This document shows positions 1-11,793 of a stretch of DNA of 64,000 bases, piece after piece (the first letter of the stretch is position 1; every line of letters begins with the position of its first letter). The notes under the pieces were generated by a model, which made no database searches, was not told where the DNA came from, and worked only from the letters and a program-made list of their open reading frames with translations. Source of the stretch: Oxytricha trifallax (lineage: Eukaryota; Ciliophora; Spirotrichea; Sporadotrichida; Oxytrichidae). The position numbers and the translations under genes are program-made. The DNA lies in contig ARYC01003678.1 in assembly GCA_000711775.1 (NCBI GenBank), positions 1 to 64,000 on the forward strand. Reading direction: 5' to 3'.

Positions 1-40
1 AGATTTAATTCAATGATTTAGAATATCAATCATAAGTAAC

Positions 41-73
41 TTATTATATATATATATTATATATATATATATA
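41..73. repeat. (TA)n microsatellite
   Basis: Nearly pure alternating T and A just upstream of the first coding block. Similar short TA tracts occur near 17,540 and 55,930. Confidence 0.9.
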
Positions 74-285
74 AGAGAATAGGGATCATTACAACAATAA
101 AGCTATGCAAAAGAAATCTAGTGGTGTAATCCAGCTATGACAACTACAGGTCCTATCGCTATGACGAAAGTGAAAGTAGTAGAGGATGAAATACTGGAAA
201 GTCCTCAGCTCTAAGCAAGACTAAAGCAGGTGGAAATATAGGCAAAGCATACAAAGACAACAGAAAGAAGAACAGCAATGACTAT

Positions 286-804
286 ATGCGTGAGTCTTAT
301 ATGTCCTCCAGTATGAGCACTGAGAAGCCTGGAGTAGCACTTTTTGCTAAATAAGTGCAATATTTTATGGCTGGTGGTGGTGGTGAAGCAAGCGATTCTG
401 ATGATGATTACGAAGAAAGAAATGACATGAAGAAGCCATCCCCAGGTGTGATAGGAGTAACAAGCGCTAAAACTAAAGAGATTAAAAATGCTTCATCAGC
501 AGGTACAACCTCTAAGAACAGCTCTGGCAAGACTTCAGCTTTCAAAAAATTCAAAAGCCCAGAGAGTGAAGACGAAGAGGAGGATAGCGATGAGGAAGAA
601 GAAAAAGATGCTGATGATAGTGATGAAGAAGAAGATGATGATGAAGACAGTGATGATATTAGCAAATCTGTAGGGGATCTGAAATCTGGAAAGCCTGGCA
701 GTATCACCCAAATGTACGAAAAATACAAGAAAATGCAAGAGTTACTAGCTAAGTACAACACTGGCAATTCAGAAGAAAGTGCCACTATTTCAATGTCTAG
801 ATGA
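286..804 (+). CDS. Acidic low-complexity protein, C-terminal part
   Basis: An open frame of 172 codons in ciliate code, from the ATG at 286 to TGA 802-804. The middle is a long run of Asp, Glu and Ser (about residues 90-130), followed by a short helix-like lysine and leucine-rich tail (QMYEKYKKMQELLAKY). Coding-like sequence in the same frame continues upstream to about 130 but is broken by a TGA at 187-189, so the true start may lie in another MDS. The antisense frames across the acidic run are shadows. I do not recognise the family; acidic tails of this kind occur in many nuclear and chromatin-associated proteins, but that is only an analogy. Confidence 0.55.
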
Positions 805-942
805 CTAAATTATAAATTTAACTTAAAAATAAATAGCACAGCATTTAATTTGGAATAAACTAGAAAATTAACTTAAATTATGAATAGAATATTAATACTT
901 TTAACATATTTCACAATATTAAATATAAATTTATGCCATCAC

Positions 943-3245
943 TCAATCATGCTTAGATTGATCTGCTTGCATCAGAATAAAACTGCTCGTTATGTTTGGG
1001 TTATAATGATTCTTTTAATGATTAATTTTTTATTAAATTAAGAAAAATAAGAGAATTAAATTGACTGGTATTTCTTATTATTATTGTTATTGATAATTCT
1101 AAGCCAAAACTCTGATTTTTTATTGATCTTTGCTATTGTCTTAATTCGAGTCTATTCCAGATCCCTATGATTCTTATTGATTTTTAGATTGTGACGAATC
1201 ATTATTTTATAACAGTGATTAAATTAATTATTTAGAATAACATTAATATTACTCATTATTAGAAGCAAGCTGATGACTTTCAATGGACTTCTCTATTAAT
1301 CTGTTGTCATTACTGTCCGAGTTTTACTGCTAATTCTTTATTGATTTTTTCTGCGATAATTGGAGGTCAGTACCCACACTCATATTAAAAGCGGCGTAAG
1401 TAAATATTTCAAGTATTTTTTAATGTTTTAGTATAAAAATGATGTCAAATTAATAGGGAATATCGCTTAATATCTCTCAAATAATAAAGAAAATAAACAA
1501 ATTCAGTAAGAATATAAAGATTAGATTAATATAAAAATTGTGTTTAAGTAACTCTCTTCATACTACTAGGGGAATATAGAGGCTGCTGAAATTTAAATCC
1601 CTCCCTTTAACTAGAAGACCCTCCATCGTTATTCTGCGAGTCACCTTATCTTTTCCCACTCTCTTCATCTTCCTCCTCAGTCAATGTTTTTATGCGAGAC
1701 ACTCTGCCCTCCTCATAATGCTGATAATTCATTAATTTGTCCCCATTATTGCTCTTGTGACTGAGATCGTTCTGTTCTTTTCTGTGAAATTGATTCATTT
1801 TGCTAATTCTTATCAAATGAGAATTGATGGGAAGAATGTAAAATAAATGATAAGTGTTTTATCTGCTTGACAAACAAATTATCTTTAAAAGACTTACCTT
1901 AATTATTCAATGGACTTGTTGTTAATATCGATAGATTTATCGTTTGAAAGTAAGCTGTAATTACTGCTGTTGTCATTTCCATCCTCACACTCGAATTCAT
2001 ATCCCACACAATTTTTAATTAACAGTGACTTAAAATTCTTTATTTTAATAATGAAATATATTTTCCCAGTTTCTTGGCTTGACACTTCTGATATTAATCT
2101 TCAAAATGACCCTCATGATCTCCTTCAACACCTAGTTATAGGACACCACGAAATTATTACGAGCTAATATCATCATATAAATATCCATCTTTAACATATA
2201 ATTGGTAAGTATACAAAATGTAAAAATTAAAGAAGATTTCCTCGCAGTAAATGAATATTAACTGTGAATTATCTATTTCTTAGTCGGGCTCATATTTGAA
2301 ATTCTTAAATCTAAAGAATAAATAGTATATCGTCCTTGATCCTAGCAGTAAACTATAATTTAAGGATTATAAAAAATTATCCAAGATATATCCTATTTAT
2401 AGTTTATTTTACAGGAGGGACTAATCATATTTTTTAGCTGAATTTTATAATATATGTTTAGAACCATCATAATAAAAAAGGCATTCATCTATTAAAATAT
2501 TAAGTAAGTGATTTATTAAAATTACATTTTTGGATAATTTCTTCCTGATTTTGGGATCAAGCTTGTTAAACTGTATGCAAATTGCTATGTAAGTGGTAAT
2601 ATAGTCTCCACGCAGCACTGTTCCAAATACCATCAGCATAAATGTGAATACCCTGTTAAATTGATATCAAAAATTCAGTCGAAAGTGTTATAATATTATT
2701 AAGGAAAGTGAAATTTAGGATTAAAATAATAACTTACTCAAAAGTTGTGTTTAATTGTTTATTTCTCACTGTTTAATCGATAGACAAGAAAATTGTATCC
2801 ATTATCAGAAAAAGAAAGTAAAAATTTTAAATGTTTTAGCAATGATTTATATCATATAATATTTAAGTACTACAATCACTGTGCCATATAAAATTACATA
2901 GTAAGTCTTTCCTTCAAACAATCTTTATTATAAACCTAATAAATTTCCTGTAACTTGGCTGTTATTTCTTTTTCTCAATTTCGACTTCTTCTCAGCTTTC
3001 ACTCTCCCTTGAACAATTTTGATTGGCTTCACTAAGCACAGCCCTTAGTTAAATCCTATAATAAAATTGATTAAAATGTAATTCTTTCGCTTAATTGATA
3101 TGAATATCTGCGGTATATCTATAAATTTATTTATTCTTAAACTTACCACTACATTATCACTATGAAAGCTACTCATTGAAAAAATGGTAGGGAAACTCAA
3201 AGTACAAATATTTATAGTATTCTCCTCTATCAAGTAAATAACCAT
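943..3245 (-). CDS. Dispersed minus-strand gene, unidentified
   Basis: Several separate stretches read well on the minus strand in ciliate code: about 2,890-3,060 (basic, RVKAEKKSKLRKRNN), 2,740-2,830, 2,450-2,650 (hydrophobic start then GTVLRGDYITTYIAICIQFN), 2,040-2,165, 1,905-2,000 (acidic, Ser/Asn-rich), 1,540-1,810 (TLTEEEDEESGKR) and 943-1,350 (Gln/Asn-rich). They change frame from block to block and are separated by AT-rich DNA, as expected for MDS and IES. The order along the minus strand is consistent with one gene ending at TGA 943-945. One block could contain a membrane helix. No family recognised; block boundaries are approximate and more than one gene is possible. Confidence 0.4.
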
Positions 3246-3249
3246 TTCT

Positions 3250-4820
3250 TCTTATTTGATAGATTGTCATTGCAAATCTAACTATTGTCAAAAACGTTAA
3301 TTGGAATTTATTATAAAAATACAAATAATTAAGGTTCAAAATGAGATAAATTTGAATAAATCATATCATTTTCTTTTAAGAGATATGATATGGACAATTA
3401 ATGGAAAAAAGATTGGCTTAATTATTTCCAAAGTATTATCTGGTTTTATTCTATGATAACGTCAGAATTCATATAAAGTTGATCTATTATAACTAATACT
3501 TTCATACCAGTCCAATGATGAGAAGCAGATTAACCAAATTGATAATTAAAATCCTCTTTTTTATTTGTTTTATAAATATTCTAAAAAGGGAATTGATTTG
3601 GCTCTTTGATTCAAGAATAATTTTATGATGATGTAGTAGATATCGTGCTTATATAATAGGATAATTTAGAAAATCTATGGGCATTAATATTTTATCGTTA
3701 AAAAAAATCGATAAATTTTAGTACTTTGATGAATCTAAAATAGAGAATAATAAAATAGATTTATCTTTATCGTACAAAACTGTAAAATATTAGCGTCAAT
3801 AATATTAGCTTAAAGAATATTAATCCACGTTTTTTTAATAAAATGTGAAAAATAAAGTTCACTTACGAAAGATCAAGTCAAATAGAGAGTTAATTCATGT
3901 TTAATATAACTTAAATTTATTTTATGGTTACCATAATTGTTTTAAGGATGTCAAAATTGAATTTTTCTCATCAGACTACTTTTATAGCTTGTTGTCAATT
4001 CTGAAACCTTGTTTTCAATTTTGCTAGCTTATTATAAATATTCCTTCCCATGAATTGATATGGAGCAAAGCATATCCACTAAATATTAGCATCGTTGTTA
4101 GAAACTAACATAGGAATTCTTATTAACAAATTGATATCTATCATTTTTAAAATGTTTAAATATTATTTCTTTTGAAAAATAGTATAAATTAATTTAATAT
4201 AGTACGCGACAATTCCAAAAAGGATATTAAAGTGTTATAGAGAATAGCTAAAAAATACTTAATTCTAGTTATTTTGACTTCGCTGAATAAGATTATAAAA
4301 TCTGAATTGATAAATCTTCAAAACGCGCAAAGTTATAAGCATTCAAAGTTTTGTTTTAGGGTTGTATTAGTTAAAGAATATTAAAGTGTATCTGCAGTCC
4401 AAAGAGCACCCCAAAACATATATCTACACTCGCGCTGTAATCCCTAAACATTTAATTTATTTAAAATTAGTGTCAAATAATTTAATAATTTATTATTGAT
4501 TATATTCCAATAAAATTATGATATGTTGAATATAGTATTTCAATTATTTATAATATTCAAAATTTTTTGATAAAATATAGTGAAATTTTATATAAGTAAT
4601 ATTTAAATTCTAGGTATTTTGTTTTTCTAAATATATTTCAGAATTTCAATAAGTCTTTTAACAAAGTTATTGCTTCAGTTAAGATTGAGAAATTTAACTG
4701 GCTCTTAATTATTTTGCGATGATTGTTAAAGATTGATTTTCTTATTTTAACTTTCTGATTTCTTTTCATCTTCAAGGATAAGTGCACTATAAATATAAAC
4801 TTATTTAATTCTTAATAATC
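3250..4820. other. AT-rich stretch without a recognised gene
   Basis: Very AT-rich, with many short open stretches but none that carries a convincing protein pattern in either strand. Probably intergenic or IES sequence. Confidence 0.5.
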
Positions 4821-4822
4821 AG

Positions 4823-5386
4823 ATGTCAACCCCTTAAACTCCTAAAACTAATATATTTAATTTAACAATTTTTTGCATAATAAGTGGTTTCTGGTAGAAC
4901 TTGAGCTCAATATAGAAGCCGGCCGATATTATCTACAAGATAATGGTGATAGTAGAAGAGCATATGAAGAAGATTATACTCATGCCTGTGTATTGGTAGA
5001 GACCTCCCCTGATGTAGGCATAGAATTAGTAACCACCTGCGTTGGCCAATATAAAGTACACTTTGTTGAAAAATGCCAAAGCGAAAAATACCCACAGATG
5101 CTGTTTGATGTAGTACTCGTACACTTCGTAGCTGCAAGTTCAAGCAAATATCAACAGAATATACCCCTAAACGAACAATCAATAAAGTAAAAATATTTAG
5201 ACTACCAATAATTTTATAAGGATGTTACTATTTGCATTTCTCTAATAAGACCATAACGGGGTTGAACTGAGCGAATTTATCAAAGATAACGAAATAAATC
5301 CAAAAAATTACCATATTATTCACTGCAGCTACATAGTAATTTATTGTAGCTGCTATGCTGCACTTATCCTTCAAATCTTAATATGA
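4823..5386 (+). CDS. Unidentified gene, split
   Basis: The ATG at 4823 opens a short N-terminus (MSTPQTPKT). After a frame change the main coding block runs from about 4,885 to 5,190 (WFLVELELNIEAGRYYLQDN, then an acidic and hydrophobic mixture), with GC content clearly above the flanks. A further open block with another frame follows to TGA 5384-5386. The frame changes suggest an intron or short IES near 4,850 and 5,190. No signal peptide or catalytic motif seen. Family not recognised. Confidence 0.4.
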
Positions 5387-5428
5387 ATATAAAATAAGAA
5401 ATTAACTAAGTTTTATTCTTAAAGTGAC

Positions 5429-5620
5429 ATGTCTCTTTCAACAAGAGGACTGAAGAGTATAGTAGGGGAAATAGTTTTCTATTTTTCTCTTTGGTGCTTA
5501 TCACTTATTAAGTAGCTATATGTTTATTATTTGGACAAATATTTCATTTATTAAAAAGACTATACATATTTGCTTAATTTTAAGCTTGCAAATTTTCATG
5601 CTGTTGATATTTTTACCTGA
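5429..5620 (+). CDS. Possible short hydrophobic protein
   Basis: A 63-residue open frame beginning MSLSTRGLKS, rich in Leu, Tyr and Phe, ending at TGA 5618-5620. In AT-rich DNA with a single stop codon such frames arise easily by chance, so support is weak. Confidence 0.2.
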
Positions 5621-6119
5621 TGTAAGGCTCCTCTTATTATTGCATATGCTAATTATTATTTATTCCATCATTCTAGTTTTGAGTTTGTTATAATATTTTA
5701 CCAGAAGTATCGATGAATACTAATTGCTTGGAGGAAATGCTGCTACAGTTATCCATTAATTATATTGATTTTAATTTTCAAATAATTTATTATAATTTTG
5801 CTGATTTTTTCTTTCACTTATTCATTCACAATTATCATATAGTCTTTATAAACAGAATCAATGCTGAGCTGTTAAGAATGAGTGATCAGAATGGGAGTTA
5901 TAATATTTGTGTAATCATTATAGTTAATTGGATAAGAAATTCTTAAAATAAGTTATTAGCTAATTAAACAAGAAATATCTTATTCAATCAATAGATTGCA
6001 CACACAAGCAGATTCATTCCAACACTTGCTCTCTGTGTACTTCAAACTCCTCACTTCTCTTAACTTTTATTCCATGCTATAAATATACTTCAAACACTCG
6101 ATTTTAATATCAAATAAAA

Positions 6120-6302
6120 TTGAATGGTAAAAGGAAAAGAAATAAAGATGAAAAAGCTGTTACCAATAAGATTTAAGGAATAATAAATTCGATTGTGAAG
6201 TTAGAGTAAGCTAGTAGTCTTTTTTAGTTCGAGTAGATGCAGAAGTGGCTGTTTGTGTGTTCTCATAAATATATCATTAAGGCTTAATCTGATTTAACAT
6301 GA
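6120..6302 (+). other. Coding-like block, unidentified
   Basis: One frame is open and lysine-rich at first (NGKRKRNKDEKAVTNK) and then reads like a globular segment ending in an aromatic stretch. It may be a single MDS of a gene whose other parts lie elsewhere. No family recognised. Confidence 0.25.
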
Positions 6303-6419
6303 AAAATGACATTGAAATTTAAATTAATAATAATTTTTCTCTCTGGATCACACAATAATGAATGAATCTAAACTGCATTATTCTTCATAATAAGAAAGGA
6401 GAATAAAAGATTTGTAATT

Positions 6420-7581
6420 AAACATTGCCGTCGTCACTGTACTCAGAGTCCGAGAGTCTTCTCAACTTTTGATCTAACTTCCTTAAGGGTAAACAAATAT
6501 TTTTGGGACTTTGCGACCTTAGTCTCCCATTCCTTTCAAGTCAACTTGCTTGCAGAACCCAAAACATCGTCTAAGAATTTTATTAAATATTCATCATTAT
6601 TCTTTTAAAAATAGGATTCTGAAATATAAAACTCATTCTTTGATCAAAATTATAATTGCTTTGACAATTCACTTTTCTTTTCATCGATAGTTGAGAAGTT
6701 GCTTGCTTCTACCTTTGGTTAAGCTGAAGCATCAACAAACTAAATCCCACTTATATCAAATAAAATCTTTTCGCATGTTGATTGAGAAATTGTTTAATGG
6801 GGTTGATAATTATCCAAACAAATAAAGCTTACTTTAAGCATAAAAAATATTTCTAATTATGAGTTGAAGTAAATAGATTTTTTTTAAAGAGATTATTTTT
6901 ACTAATACCGCCCTGATCTTTCATAAAAACCAAATTACCTACTATAGATAAAATGTGTTTATAAATATCATAAATAAAATTTAAGATTTTCAAAGTGAAA
7001 GTGAGAGTATAGCAACTTAGGGCCAAGTCAACTAGCTTTGAGTAAGAACCGTCAAAATCTTTATCGTAGGTTGAGATGAACTCTTGGTTGTTGTCTTGGA
7101 GCACATCGTAGAGGACTCTGGCCTTGGTGGCGGCGTCACAATTTGATTAAAGTACAGCGAATAAGATCATGGCGTCTCTGCTAATGCTGCCTTTGTTTTC
7201 CTCATCCTATACAAGTAAAATAAAATAACTGTAATTTATTCATCCTCGAAGTATTCTGAAGTAAGAACCTTAACTAGAAGACTGTCGTCGTTGGCAAGAT
7301 CAGCCCAAACTTTATCAGTGGCGAATCCATCTCTCAATTGAGCAAGAGTATAGTAAAAATAAGATAATATTAAATTCATTTCTAATAATTCTTAACAGAG
7401 TGAAGTGCTTAGCTTCACCTCAGATTTGCTTTAGCTTAGCTTCAAGGAGATCGACCTTAGTTCTCTTGAAAGCCAAGATTGTCTCAAACTTGATGGGACC
7501 GTTGAGTCCTGATAAATAGAGGGCGGGGAGAGGAACATCCTCATCAACACCGGCGGTATCTCTTGATTTCACGCAACCCAT
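6420..7581 (-). CDS. MGC N-terminal, EF-hand-like protein
   Basis: The ATG at 7581 gives MGCVKSRD, the pattern of an N-myristoylated and palmitoylated membrane-anchored protein. An upstream in-frame ATG at 7653 is less likely because its leader is AT-rich noise. The protein then runs through LEAKLKQI, an in-frame TGA (7420-7422), GEAKHFTLAQLRDGF, and two degenerate EF-hand-like loops (DEENKGSISRDA; DKDFDGSYSKLV, which lacks the usual acidic twelfth residue). Two short IES with clear pointers lie inside. Further blocks continue to about 6,420 and seem to end in an acidic SDSEYSDDGNV tail. Likely a small calcium- or lipid-associated regulatory protein; specific family unknown. The TGA is discussed under findings. 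Confidence 0.5.
7208..7245. other. IES with TCATCC pointer
   Basis: TCATCC occurs at 7202-7207 and 7240-7245. Removing the 38 bases between (keeping one copy) joins FEDE to ENKGSI without a frame change. Confidence 0.75.
7350..7401. other. IES with AGAGT pointer
   Basis: AGAGT occurs at 7345-7349 and 7397-7401. Removing 52 bases joins KHFT to LAQLRDGF in one frame. Confidence 0.75.
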
Positions 7582-7659
7582 TTTACTATGATATTTATTT
7601 TCAAAGAAAGATATTGCTAAAAGTCTTTTCAGATAATTTTTACCAAAATTCAATAAAAA

Positions 7660-9076
7660 TAGGTATTAAAATTTTGCATTGTTGCAATATATAATTGTAA
7701 TTAGTTAAATAGAAATACTCCACTATATTATTCAATATTTATGAAATTTATCTCTGAATTATTATTGGCTTCAACCGAACTTAATTCCAAAATAATTATT
7801 TTGTGAATTCCGTGATTAATCTTGGTAAAAATGATGATATTTAATTATAATAATTGTAGTTAAAGAAATTTAAAATTGAAGATAATACAATTTTTTAATA
7901 CTTAAATAATAAATAATTTTGTATTTCAAATTTATTCTAGAGAATAATGTAATATTATCTATGGTATGCTATACGCTAAAGTTTATTTTAATATTTTACA
8001 TAGTAAATAATTATCTATATTATTGCTAACTCAAAAAAAATATATCACTAAAATAATATGAAAATTTCATTAATTATTTAAATAGACAAATTTTGCAATT
8101 AAAAAATTGCACTTTTGACGGAAATATTATTAAATGATTTGCTAATTATAACATTTTTTCCAAAGAAACTTAAATTTTAATTATTTTGAAACAATAATAC
8201 TTTAATAAATATATCAAGAAAACTTAAAAAACAATATAAGACATTTGTCCTTATAACTTTATTAATTCCAAAGTATAATATTTGATTTTGACAATGAAAT
8301 ATTCAAATTATAAATTTATTTTTTAAAACAAAGATTTGATAATATACCTGTTCAAAGTGCTTGCTATTAATCAAGTATAATTAGAAAAAATTCGGCAATA
8401 GTTAAATTTTGCTATTTTATTTACTACTTTTCTACGTTTAAACGATTGGAAAATAATATTAGCTAACCTTAATTAACAGCAAGTTTTATGACATTAATTC
8501 TAATTTACTCATCCTAAAATTTGGGGAAATTACTGAATAAAATTAACTCAAACAATTTAATGGTTTATAATATAATATTAAAATCGCTTTTCATTTAATA
8601 GATCGATCAATATTACCTGTTCAAAATAAAGTCATTTTAATTAAAATTTATTTTAAATAATGATAAGATGCAATAAATTAATTAAATTTTTTTATTAACA
8701 AAATAAATTTGCCAATTTTATATATGTGAAACAATTCTTTTCTAATTGCTGATCATAAATTCTTTAGGACTTCTAAATATATTAATATCACTTTATATTG
8801 TCATGATTTTACTCTTAGTGTCTCATAAACCCAGAGTTTTTTATTGTTAATTTCTACTTGAATCAATCATCAATTATGGATTTATAACGCAAAAACGAGA
8901 TGAAAAACTAATTAATCAATTTTGTATTCATAAACAGCATTGAAATTCTAAAATCAATTTAATATAATAAATAATTATTACGGTTTTTCCCAAAATTATT
9001 TAAGATATTAATATCTATTGTATTTGTTGATTCATTAAAGATAAGGTTTAATAATTGGTTCTGAATCGTTCTATTA
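7660..9076. other. AT-rich stretch, nothing recognised
   Basis: Extremely AT-rich, no supported frame, no RNA gene or repeat noticed. Confidence 0.5.
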
Positions 9077-9403
9077 TTGCTAAAAAAGATAAAAATAGGA
9101 AATATGAGAAATATAATAAATTTAAATAATATTCGTAATCTTAATTGCCACTAAATACAGTAGCTGTCTGATCAAATTTGGTTCCATCTACTTACTGCTA
9201 TGTTTATTTGTCCATACCGCCAATGTTCCTAATGTGTACCGTAATGTCTTTTTTCAGTAATCTCTCACTTGACCAACTTAGTATTTTGAGTGGTCAAATT
9301 CTGCAGATTTAGAAATTGATTTAATTAATATATAATTTAATTTTTTGTCAAATCAGTAATTAATTATATTAGTTTTTATTAGTGCAATTATATAATTAAA
9401 TAT
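9077..9403 (+). repeat. Left terminal inverted repeat of Rep element 1
   Basis: Matches the reverse complement of 10826-11152 over its full length; the match stops just before the Rep start region. Confidence 0.9.
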
Positions 9404-9452
9404 TCTTTTTAATGGAGCGGAAGCATCTTAAAGCATCACTCTTTTCTCAATG

Positions 9453-10803
9453 TAAGAAAAAATGTCTAACCTCTCATCAATGAATTATAGATCAAAGTAT
9501 TTCTTCGAATGCACCTACCCCTATGGTCCAGAAAATTCAGCTGCTATTATAAAATAATTCAAAGACATGAATAGCCGCATATAATTTGTCAGTGTGCTTT
9601 ATGATCCTCAGAGCAAAAAGTAGTATCTTGAAGTTGCTTCTTATTTAAATTCAAAGGGTCTACACAAAAATCATTTCAAACAGGATGAAAGTGCTGGCAC
9701 GAAAATGCCAAATGACCTCAAGATTAAGATTAAAAAGTCGAGTATCAAATGCCTGCAGGATCTAATAGCCAAATACCCGACTGTCACCCTCATCGCCGGA
9801 GATTAAATTTATTTCGACTAATCAAAGTAAATATTAAGCACGGGTAGTTCAAGAGCCGAGTCCTCTCTCTCTTCTACAAAAACCAAAAAGCAAATGCTAG
9901 TTGAATTCACTGGCTTGATTAAGTTTGGTAAAATACATAGCCTATCAGACTAAATTAAGATGTACTATAGGAATTCATATAGTTCAAAACTAAAAAATAG
10001 AAGCAAAACTAAGAGGAATAATTAAAATGCTACAAGGATCCGGATTTTTAGAAAGACAGACTATTCCAGTTATTGAGTCGCTCTAGACGTTTGCATTAAA
10101 TGAAATTGATAGATTAAATTCAACAGAAGTTGACACAATTGAATAGTTCGAGAAATAGGGATACTAAGAAGCTGTTGATGCCTTATTTCGAGTTATTGTG
10201 CAGAAATAGAATGCGAAAAAGTGTTGCGTGTGGCTTCATGGGAAGGCTGATACTGGCAAGACAAGCATCGTCAAAATGCAACAACAAATCTTCGTGTGCG
10301 ATGTTCTACAGGAAGGGTAATCTCACTTCAAACTACAAGAAATACCAGTGAAGTTTAATCCATAGATTGTGTTGATGGACGAAATGAACGATGCACACTT
10401 CTTTAGGAAAGATAGAGTCGCTAAAATGAAAAGACTTCTGGAGGGAAGCGGGTACTCTACAGAAGTGAAATACGGCGATGTGGCTTTAGAGTATCAAGAT
10501 GGCGTAGTTGTCATTACAACTAATTCCTTGCCATTGAAGAAGCTGAGAAAGATTGACAGAGAAGCGTTCGAGTCAAGATGCCATTTGATAGATCTCAGCA
10601 ATGTAAAAAAGAGCGAAACTAATCGCATGCCGTTTGACGCTATCGATTTGGCGAAATACTTTATGACTAGACTCGATGAAGAAGAAACGGCCTCCCATAA
10701 CTCACAAGAAAAACCAATCAGCAGAAAAATGAGCGAGATGATAGAGAATGAGGATGAGGCCGAGAAGCAACATGATGAACAGAATGAAGGCACAGACTCC
10801 TAA
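9453..10803 (+). CDS. CRESS-like Rep / superfamily 3 helicase
   Basis: The ATG at 9453 starts a frame of about 450 codons ending at TGA 10804-10806 (TAA just before it is Gln). One +1 frame change is needed between about 9,950 and 10,060. The C-terminal half is a superfamily 3 helicase: Walker A GKADTGKT (10240-10263), Walker B VLMDEM (10369-10386), then the CRESS-type segment MKRLLEGSGYSTEVKYG, and motif C VVVITTN near 10,510-10,530. The N-terminus has FFECTYPYG, reminiscent of Rep motif I, but the expected HxH and YxxK of an HUH nuclease are not evident, so nicking activity is doubtful. The tail is acidic. The family unwinds DNA during rolling-circle-type replication. The helicase call is strong; the HUH relation is inference. 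Confidence 0.75.
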
Positions 10804-10825
10804 TGACATGCTTAATACTTTTCGT

Positions 10826-11152
10826 ATATTTAATTATATAATTGCACTAATAAAAACTAATATAATTAATTACTGATTTGACAAAAAATTAAATTATATA
10901 TTAATTAAATCAATTTCTAAATCTGCAGAATTTGACCACTCAAAATACTAAGTTGGTCAAGTGAGAGATTACTGAAAAAAGACATTACGGTACACATTAG
11001 GAACATTGGCGGTATGGACAAATAAACATAGCAGTAAGTAGATGGAACCAAATTTGATCAGACAGCTACTGTATTTAGTGGCAATTAAGATTACGAATAT
11101 TATTTAAATTTATTATATTTCTCATATTTCCTATTTTTATCTTTTTTAGCAA
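10826..11152 (-). repeat. Right terminal inverted repeat of Rep element 1
   Basis: Reverse complement of 9077-9403. Begins 20 bases after the Rep stop codon. Confidence 0.9.
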
Positions 11153-11793
11153 TATTATTCAACAGCAATAACTTTTCATAGAAAATTTAAATTCTAATAA
11201 ATAATTATTTATATTAGTAAAATTCCTTTCCTTCCAGTAATTTGGTCAGTAGGCAACTTTAACACTAATTTATTCAACTTTTTCTTTTCCCATGTAAATG
11301 ATGACTTAATTTTTTAAATAAATGTCTGCATTAATCTCTTCTCAATTTAACTGGTAGAAAAAATTAGTAAGAAAGATTAATAAAAATTCACTGATATCTT
11401 ATCCTAAAAGATTATGAAAAAAATAGAGATGATGAAATTTTAATTAATAAAAAGTAGGAGTTCTAATTCTTATAATGACTTCCTAATTTTTATTGTTACT
11501 CTGTGGCAATAATCAAACCATTTGGATTATTATTAGTTCTGCTTCTCCTATATGCTTCTCTAATTCCAAACCTTCCCTAGAAAGCTATCTTTTTCTAAAT
11601 ATAATTTACACTTTATTTTTTTAATTATTTCAACATTTTAAAAATGATAAGACTAAGAGACAATTTAAACTTAAAATTAACTCTTGGTCCTTTTTACTTA
11701 CGATTACCATTTTCATCCATATCTGATAGTAAACTATAATAATATATAAATTAGATGTAGTAATAATTAAATTATTAGGTTGATACGACATCT

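Larger units (their letters stand above)
9077..11152 (+). mobile_element. Rep element 1: TA-flanked, 327-bp inverted repeats
   Basis: A 2,076-bp unit beginning TTGCTAAAAAAG and ending in its reverse complement, flanked on both sides by TA (9075-9076 and 11153-11154). The terminal inverted repeats are 327 bp each and look essentially identical, which implies recent activity or concerted maintenance. One gene fills the interior on the plus strand: a CRESS-like Rep/superfamily 3 helicase. No DDE transposase is present, so either the Rep protein drives replication or movement, or a transposase acts in trans. The interior is visibly richer in GC than the surroundings. A second, decayed member lies at 47,175-48,971. 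Confidence 0.85.

Noticed and set aside
408-785. Antisense Ser/Phe-rich open frame across the acidic gene
   Set aside because: Direct complement of the Asp/Glu codon run.
6536-6538. In-frame TGA in the last block of the EF-hand-like gene
   Set aside because: An alternative frame there gives a better acidic end (SDSEYSDDGNV), so the TGA may lie in a wrong frame.
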